Of a DNA stretch of 64,000 nt, positions 58,601 through 64,000 are shown in pieces. The stretch lies in contig OU342630.1 in NCBI GenBank assembly GCA_910589415.1, forward strand, positions 40,704,012 to 40,768,011, in the 5' to 3' direction. This DNA is from Malachius bipustulatus (Eukaryota > Arthropoda > Insecta > Coleoptera > Melyridae). The notes under the pieces were generated by a model. It worked only from the letters and a program-made list of their open reading frames with translations, did no database searches and was not told where the DNA came from. Position numbers and translations under genes: made by a program. Each line of letters opens with the position of its first letter. The stretch's first letter is position 1.

Positions 58601-58753
58601 CCAAGCGCTTCCTGTATTTGCGGACATCCTGAAGAATCCATCAATCACATTGTCAATGAATGTCCTTTAACCAAATTTTCTGGAGGTTTTCAAGCAATTC
58701 ATAAAATTTCCACCGAAACAATAGACTGGTTACAGAATTTGAAGCTCTTGTAA
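55667..58753 (+). CDS. Non-LTR retrotransposon ORF2: endonuclease and reverse transcriptase, intact
   Basis: A 1028-residue open frame; the ATG at 55667 is the first after an in-frame TGA (55655). The N-terminal apurinic-like endonuclease has ILQLNIEG (about 51-58), ILLQETHTNS, GDFNCHHNSWG (about 175-185) and a SQHKPTLI ending. The reverse transcriptase follows: KRKSPGFDGI, YRPIALLS..KVLEKLLYNRL, LSAAYDTVW, GLPQGSVLSPLLFNIY and the catalytic YADD at 683-686. Thumb region: KYLGVTLDISLTY, ARNN-like TRNNNLYKLAG. The C-terminus ends in a C-C-H-C knuckle (CICGHPEESINHIVNEC). No RNase H. It would copy its RNA into DNA at a nick it makes in the chromosome. The domain order and motifs suit the jockey/CR1 side of non-LTR elements; I do not assign a clade. 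No stop or frameshift, so it may be young. Strongly AT-rich codons, like the surroundings. Confidence 0.93.
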   Translation: MADDSLNTRAHHGLNNNKIHKDRHCEDWTDSLEYSQSCSSKELTLGSNLTILQLNIEGISKDKCHFLSKICNDKNVDIILLQETHTNSNEQILSRGVIPSYTLVESLNSAIHGCATYVKENIHNPEIIYNNIYEGIFIIVIKVSDTFICNLYKPPKVQWPEDFPIVYGHPVIYAGDFNCHHNSWGYDLNDRNGIALSNWIERNNYHLKYNPKDKKSFYSSRWRKNYNPDLCVISKDNDDIPLPIIKEVLQHFPHSQHKPTLIRTGIRIEYINSLQKPRWNFGKANWKEFRTQIDNNIRWIKPTYNNYSRFVGIIKATAKRTIPRGFRQQYIPCWTKETQEIYESYKKAPTSEAANTILNCLNNSRKEKWNTLMENMNFTHSSRSSWNLLSKLGTTNQIKQQKYNISPNSISSRIVKVSNSVLVSKEEQKNIKNKLRKQRKNAINSDTLSKPFELKELKAAINSMKKRKSPGFDGILTEFLKNLGSCSLKWLLSFFNNILVSGRLPEDFKKAKISAILKPGKPSHDSSSYRPIALLSITYKVLEKLLYNRLLPIVDEKLLIEQGGFRPNRNTCDQVLALTTHIECGFQRKLKTGAVFLDLSAAYDTVWKEGLLHKLYKTIGCKTIMNLLENMLSDRKIKVFINEKSSKYRILNNGLPQGSVLSPLLFNIYISDLPATKSRKFIYADDIILTYQNSEFNLLEETLCSDLKIMNDYFKKWRLCLNSSKTEVTCFHLNNHQKSKKLNITFNGSSLNHNFNPKYLGVTLDISLTYNQHLEKVKQKLKTRNNNLYKLAGTTWGANAKTIRTSALALVYSTAEYCAPVWLNSVHQSKVDIQLNQTLRIITGTISSTPIPWLPVLSNIAPSNLRRQQATHKIMNKYRTFPDDFSITSDLNNLPTTRLKSRRPVWLETYLDRPFKIEDEWRNDWRNKSVSLFNNTLIEDPSSLVNGFEIRRKVWVQVNRLRTGHGRCNSMLHKWNLIPSASCICGHPEESINHIVNECPLTKFSGGFQAIHKISTETIDWLQNLKLL

Positions 58754-59032
58754 ACAAAATCTACATTAACAGCCAGATCACCTCAGAAGGGCAAAATGAT
58801 TGGAATACTTCAAACCAATCTCAACAGGATGGTGTGTCTAGGTTTTTTAATGGGGTTTTCCCTAGACTATATCTCTCAAAGCAAATGCTTCACCATGATG
58901 TCAACATCGCATCAGAATATCCTACATATCGTTCTTTTCCCCATGATCGACGAAACCAATCATATGTAATTTAATAAACTAAACAACATGTTAATCGTAA
59001 GACTGCAATTTGTAATTTCAAACGAATATATA
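58754..59032 (+). other. 3' untranslated region of the non-LTR element
   Basis: Follows the stop directly; AATAAA at about 58972-58977 is a polyadenylation-like signal. No long poly(A) or simple-repeat tail is evident before the next element starts at 59033, so the 3' border is unclear. Confidence 0.5.
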
Positions 59033-61240
59033 TACAGTGCTTCCCAAAAGTAACGGATAAATTCGATAAAACGGAGAGGGCTGTTTTTTTGAAAAAATAA
59101 AAAAACAGGTCGATTTTGTTTTTGAGTTGTTCAACTTTTGACATAATATTGGGGTATACAGGGTGATGCGCGAAAAAGTAGTGACGTCATCGGTATTTTT
59201 TTTAAATGGCAACCCTTATTTTTTATTCCATTTTTTGATACTTCATTCAATTGCCAATACGGTAATGTAATCATTTTGTAACCTTAAACGACGAAATTTC
59301 TGTGAAAATAACTTAATTTGGAGACATTCAATTCAATAGACAGATTTAATAGATTTAATTTAATTTAATTTAACAGATTTAATTTAATAGACTTACGGCG
59401 AGTATTATAACGGATTAATGAACTTTTTAACGGGCTATTAAGTCCAAACGGGCTATTAAGCGTCTTATAAAGGTTTTGACAACTGAAATCGTTAACTTTT
59501 CTCATTAGGCTAATAGATCGTTAGGCTAATGGGCAGATTTTTTCATTAAGCGTCTTATAAAGGTATTTTTTACCATTTTTAGGTTAGAAGTAGCTCGTTA
59601 AGTCGGGGCAATAACTAATCACCAGAATTCTACCGATTAAGGGACTTAACGAAATGAAATGTCAAATGGATCGATATATTTTCATTCTAAATAAATACAA
59701 TTTTGACTGAATCTAGTTTTTATTCAATAATCCACTAATTTAGAAAGCTTTTTTGAATGATTACTACTTATAGGTTTAATGAGAAAAAATAATGAAAATT
59801 GAATTTTTCATTCTTATCAATATCACTACCTTTATTATACCTATCTATTAATAGTATGTAGGTAGGTACCCATAGCTTGATAAAACCACACACCCACCCA
59901 TTTCATTAATGAACTTTACTATAAGTAAGCCAAAATAATAATTTCAATACTTACCTTACGTTTAGATACTTCGTTATTACTCAAATTACACCTACCTACT
60001 TCTTGGTAAAAAAGCTAGGAAGGTAATAAATGTGTTTCAAAAATAAATAAATAAAAAATAATTATCATTACTCCCGCAGGAGCCAATTCAAGTAGGTAAT
60101 AACACAATCAGCCAATGTATTCTTAACTTCTTTTCTTTACTTTGCTACAGTATCTAAGTACCTACTATTATTAAAATAATAAAACCAGCTAAGATTAAAC
60201 AACTTTATTATGCATTACAGATTGACATTACATTGAAATAAAATAATAAATAGGTATGAAATGGTGTTTTCAGAATGTCTGAGCTCTCATTCATTTCTCT
60301 CATCTTCTGACAAAGAGGAACAGCACCGGGTGACTCTCAGATGTCCTAGAGACAGGTGATCTAGTCCTGTTGACACTTTCGAACTATCCACTCACATTTA
60401 AATTATTGTCTGTTTAGTTTTTAACACAATAATAACACAAAACACAACACAACAGCAGCTTGCAGTTAGCGCGGGCTCATAGGTAGATGTACGACGCACG
60501 GGCACGGGCACTGACAACTAACCCAACTTATTATTTTTCACAGTGACAGAGACGCCTCGCCCGACCGCGTGACGTGGAGTCTGGAGTATTCTATTATTTC
60601 ACCAGCATCGGAACCTTTCGGTCCGTAGCCTCTCGTAGGCACAGCCATTCGTTTGAATTCGGCCCAAAAGTTCATTAAATTTCTCATTAAATATGACGAC
60701 TTCCGTCTTTAACTAATAGCCCGTTAGGGTCTGGAATGTTTTGCTTTATAATACCCGATCGAAACTTAATTTTTCATTAAGACTAATAGCCCGTTTGTTA
60801 ACGAGCTACTTAATGAGCCTTTATAATATTGGGGGTTAATTTAATAGACAGATCTTATAAAATTATCATGGAAACAGTAATTTTTATTTGATATTTTTTT
60901 ATTTTTATCGCTAATGTTCCGATTTTCACATCAGTAAAAAGTGCACAATTTCGACTCACAAGCTGTTTTCTCAGAATTTTCCTTATTTAAGGTTACAAAT
61001 TGATTACATTACCATACTGGCAATTAAATTAAGTATCAAAAAATGGAATAAAAAATAAGGGTTGCCATTTAAAAAAATGCCGATGACGTCACCACTTTTT
61101 CGCGCATCACCCTGTATACCCAAATATTATGTCAAAAGTTGAACAACTCAAAAACAAAATCGACCTGTTTTTTTATTTTTTCAAAAAAACAGCCCTCTCC
61201 GTTTTATCGAATTTATCCGTTACTTTTGGGAAGCACTGTA
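59033..61240. mobile_element. 2.2-kb foldback element with a nested 1.44-kb element
   Basis: Ends TACAGTGCTTCCCAAAAGTA / TACTTTTGGGAAGCACTGTA; arms run about 300-400 bp (AAACGGAGAGGGCTGTTTTT, GTATACAGGGTGATGCGCGA, GACGTCATCGG, AATAAGGGTTGCC and inverses). TATA-type flanks. Its core is occupied by 59396-60835. Without the nested element it would be about 765 bp. Confidence 0.85.
59396..60835. mobile_element. 1.44-kb palindrome-ended element with TTA target duplication
   Basis: The left CGGCGAGTATTATAACGGAT, then TAATGAACTTTTTAACGGGC, mirrors the right GCCCGTTTGTTAACGAGCTA, then TTAATGAGCCTTTATAATAT. TTA flanks it (59393-59395, 60836-60838) and TTAATTTAATAGAC occurs on both sides. Same family as the 219-bp MITE at 34033-34251. 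No transposase frame was seen. Inner block 60430-60660 is markedly GC-richer. Confidence 0.75.
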
Positions 61241-62550
61241 TATATGCGATGCGTATAACAGAAACTCCCTGGATCTAGATATGTAGATTATTTATTTCCT
61301 TTTACTCTGTAGTACATGAAATAACGTACTTAAATGTTTTCTTCACTACAATTGACCGGCTGACTTTCGCCTGTTTACTTGTATGTCAGTTAGTTTATCC
61401 TAATTTTGTTGTATGTACTTAATCGGAAGCAAGATACGAACTATTTTCCCAGAACGATTCATAAGTTCAAGTTAACGAGCAAAGTTCAAGCTGCAATGCA
61501 GTTTGTCGTAACTGCGAATTGGATTACAGTAGGACAAAAAACCACTATACATTCTGCTACATTTAAATTACATTTAAAACATGTTTCTCAAAAAGTATAG
61601 ATTCAACAATCATGAGATTCTAGATACCATTTCGAGTGCTTTTTGTTTAAAGGAATCCGGCTGCACAATTATTATCTCTAATTATTAAGTAATAATTAAT
61701 AATACTTGTTCCTTTAACTACTTATTAGAGAATCATAGCGGTGAAATTTATAGAAGTTCGCAACTTGGAAACTAATTTCCGTGAAGTAATAGGAGTACCT
61801 TCCTACAAAAACCACAATTATTACTTAATGCTAATAATATAGTAAATTGTCTTTCATTATTAATTAAACGTTCGCCGAGTTTGTGTGAAAAATGAACCTG
61901 TAAAAGTAAGTTAGATAAGAAGTTGCTGAGCGAAGTTGAAGTGTTGGTTTTGTTAAATGGAAAAACATGAATTCGCTAATAAACTGTCTAGGCAAGGTTA
62001 AACAATTCAAAACTGAGAATTCTGAATGAAATATGAATGGCCAAGTCGTAAATTCAGACATTCTATTACCCAAATTATAAGGGCTACCATAAATTACTCA
62101 TGTTGACAGATTACATAAACGGTTTCAAGTGCTCTTGATGTTGGAGCATGTTTGTGGCGTAAAAGACGAGATGTCTTCAGACAGAGTTGGAAATTTGCTA
62201 AAACTTTACTAACATTTGAGGCGAAATCAAGGCTGTGAAAATGCATGGGGTCATCATCAGTATTTGTCTCTTTAATATAGAACTTGGTGAATAAAAAGTG
62301 TAATGTTTTAAATAAAACAAATAATATTGTAAAACAAAATCGACCATAATAGTGTTATATAGAATGGTGGCAGTATAAAATAAGTTGAACAAAGAGGGAA
62401 TCTTCATTATAGAAAGAAATAACCTTTTAGTCCATTTAAATTAGACGAAAAATGCAATCAATTAATTAAGAAATCAAAGCGGGAAAAACGGAATTTTGTG
62501 TGGATACTGGGTATGACTTTTCTTTTATTTTTATTGAAAATGCACATGCA
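61241..62550. other. Intron DNA, nothing recognised
   Basis: AT-rich. ORFs at 61406-61600, 61864-62073 and 62198-62407 show no family motif and no splice borders matching the receptor. Confidence 0.3.
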
Positions 62551-62558
62551 CTGCAGGG

Positions 62559-62820
62559 AAATCACTATGACGCTCTGGGAGCGGTGCATGAGCGAAGATA
62601 ACGATTCACGTTGGCTTTGAATCGTTGCGGGTTGTAATCGTCAGGAAACACGCCCTTTGGAATGCTATTCCAAAGTGATGCGGTTCTATACATAAAAAAG
62701 TCTGAAATAGGGTGGTACGACGTGTAACGAGCTGAACCTATGTGGAACAAATATTTCACGTTGCAAAGGATAGGGTAGAGTTTAAAGAAGTGATCGTCAA
62801 CCTTCGATGAAGAAGGTTGG
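62559..62820 (-). pseudogene. Non-LTR retrotransposon C-terminal tail
   Basis: Minus strand reads KVDDHFFKLYPILCNVKYLF, then RTASLWNSIPKGVFPDDYNP, QRFKANVNRYLRS and a stop near 62565. The RTxxLWNSLPxxVFPDDYNLxxFKxxVxRHL ending is common at the C-terminus of insect non-LTR reverse transcriptases. The rest of the element is missing or unrecognisable to the right. Confidence 0.6.
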
Positions 62821-63259
62821 CACTATGAAGAAGAAGTTGGGTATGATCGATAGTGAGTTTAAATCAGTGTGAGATATATGTATAAGATGAGTGAACGAAA
62901 TGTGTATTTCAACAGTAAGCGCGGGATGAAAAACTCAACCTCATTTTGTGAGAGAGTCTTGCCAGCTGGACTCTGATCTCTTACTCTTACACGTGCAAAT
63001 TGCTTTATATCAGGATGTCATGTTACTATATTTAATTTTTTTTTACGTTGTCCGCTCGCACTGAGTGATCTCGTCCCAACACCTTATTTATCTTGAACCG
63101 TGGTTTAAATCCAAAATTGTGACCTCATACCTCTTGTGGAAAAGTCGCCATTTTGGTTTTAAGATGAATTAGGTTTTGGAATTTTATGACATGAATTAAC
63201 TTTTTATCGAAAAAAATGTTATAACTTACTTTAAGGAGAAAAAAATCTCTAATATTTGC

Positions 63260-63775
63260 AATAGATAATTAACTGATAGGAATTAGCTGAGGATAATTCT
63301 CTACAAAGGATCCCGCAAAATTCTTATGGTAAGAATTAGCTTCCGGTTAAATTTGTTGCAACTTTGGGCATCGGAAGTATTCGATGAGTAGATCAGAAGT
63401 TTACGTGGGCACAACTAAAACTTGCCTCTGAAGACTAATTTTTTTCACATAACACAGTCGTTTGCATTTATTCATATCTTTTAAATACTGGCCCTGCTTT
63501 TTTTTGAGATAAATATCAGTTGGATCATTTGTTAAAGTTGGAAAGCTACTTCTATTGCGGTAGCTACATTTTAAGTCTGTTGAGCCAATTTTGAGAAAAG
63601 AAGGAAAACTTTATTTTTTCTGTTGCGATTTTCGTAGTTGAATTGACTATTATTATAAGAATTAAAAATTGAAATAGAAAAAACATCAAAAATTAGAAAA
63701 ATATCCAATTTTAAAGTCACAGCCAAAAGGCTATTACAAAAATGGAAACTCAAATTGAAAACATTTTATTGTAAT
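63260..63775 (+). repeat. Diverged relative of the 200-700 foldback
   Basis: Shared in order with 220-700: AAGGA(C/T)CCCGCA, TTCTTATGG / TCCTTATGG, ATGAGTAGATC, CCTCTGAAGA, TTTTCGTAGTTGAATTGACT and ATCCAATTTTAAAGTCACAG. The match shows a dispersed family; a weaker trace is at 7690-7760. Confidence 0.65.
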
Positions 63776-64000
63776 TTGAAAAAAATTGCATAAATGCAAA
63801 CTTACAGAGAATTTTTTTCTCCGTAAAATAAGTTATTACGCTTTTTTCGGTAAAAAGTTAATTTCCTTCGTGAAATGCAAAAAAACAATTTTGGATTTAG
63901 ACACCCGCACAAAATTCCGTTTTTTTCCGCTTTGATTGCATGATAAAATCCTATTTGCATTAAACTTCCAACAATTGAATTCTGGATATTATTGGTATTC

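Noticed and set aside
56854..58644. Antisense ORFs of 80-159 codons within the retrotransposon
   Set aside because: Shadows of the real plus-strand frame.
1..64000. tRNA or rRNA genes
   Set aside because: No cloverleaf with A and B boxes and no rRNA-like conserved stretch was noticed; a dedicated scan was not possible.

Overview
The window looks like insect (or at least arthropod) nuclear DNA. It is strongly AT-rich, almost free of long ORFs, and packed with transposable elements. I cannot fix the order from sequence alone. No bacterial, plasmid or viral gene organisation is visible.

Host gene. Two exons on the minus strand, at 49371-49535 and 4142-4297, encode adjacent stretches of the amino-terminal (ligand-binding-like) domain of a kainate-type ionotropic glutamate receptor. 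Both begin and end in phase 0, have clean AG/GT borders, and read continuously (...SGVIQ | AEPALMF...). The ~45 kb between them is therefore one intron, and the rest of the window is flanking intron of the same gene. Nearly everything else is mobile DNA living inside that gene.

Mobile DNA, left to right. 1-1000: a foldback element whose relative recurs at 63.26-63.77 kb. 4.65-6.72 kb: a composite repeat interrupted by a foldback carrying a mariner-type remnant. 10.4-11.16 and 12.03-12.8 kb: elements with CAGGGTG ends. 13.67-14.06 kb: a small foldback around a mariner N-terminus. 15.45-17.8 kb: a Crypton with a tyrosine recombinase gene broken by one stop. 17.88-19.84 kb: an unfamiliar DNA transposon with GC-rich subterminal repeats. 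19.84-20.57, 21.04-22.03, 22.18-23.1, 24.07-26.25, 30.69-31.37, 32.18-32.80, 34.28-35.29, 39.40-40.39, 44.99-46.45, 48.02-48.78 and 50.12-51.98 kb: more foldback elements, most with TACAGGGTG ends and TA-rich flanks. 29.34-30.67 kb: a ~640-bp tandem repeat. 52.95-54.38 kb: a broken I/R1-type retrotransposon with RNase H. 55.67-58.75 kb: an intact one-ORF non-LTR retrotransposon. 59.03-61.24 kb: a foldback with a second palindromic element nested inside. 62.56-62.8 kb: a retrotransposon tail on the minus strand.

How it fits together. Six of the foldback or related regions keep pieces of mariner-like transposase in or near their core, which suggests that many of these palindromes are internally deleted mariner-type elements. 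Because they sit in an intron of a glutamate receptor, the pre-mRNA should contain many long hairpins. Coordinates of repeat borders are read by eye and may be off by a few bases.
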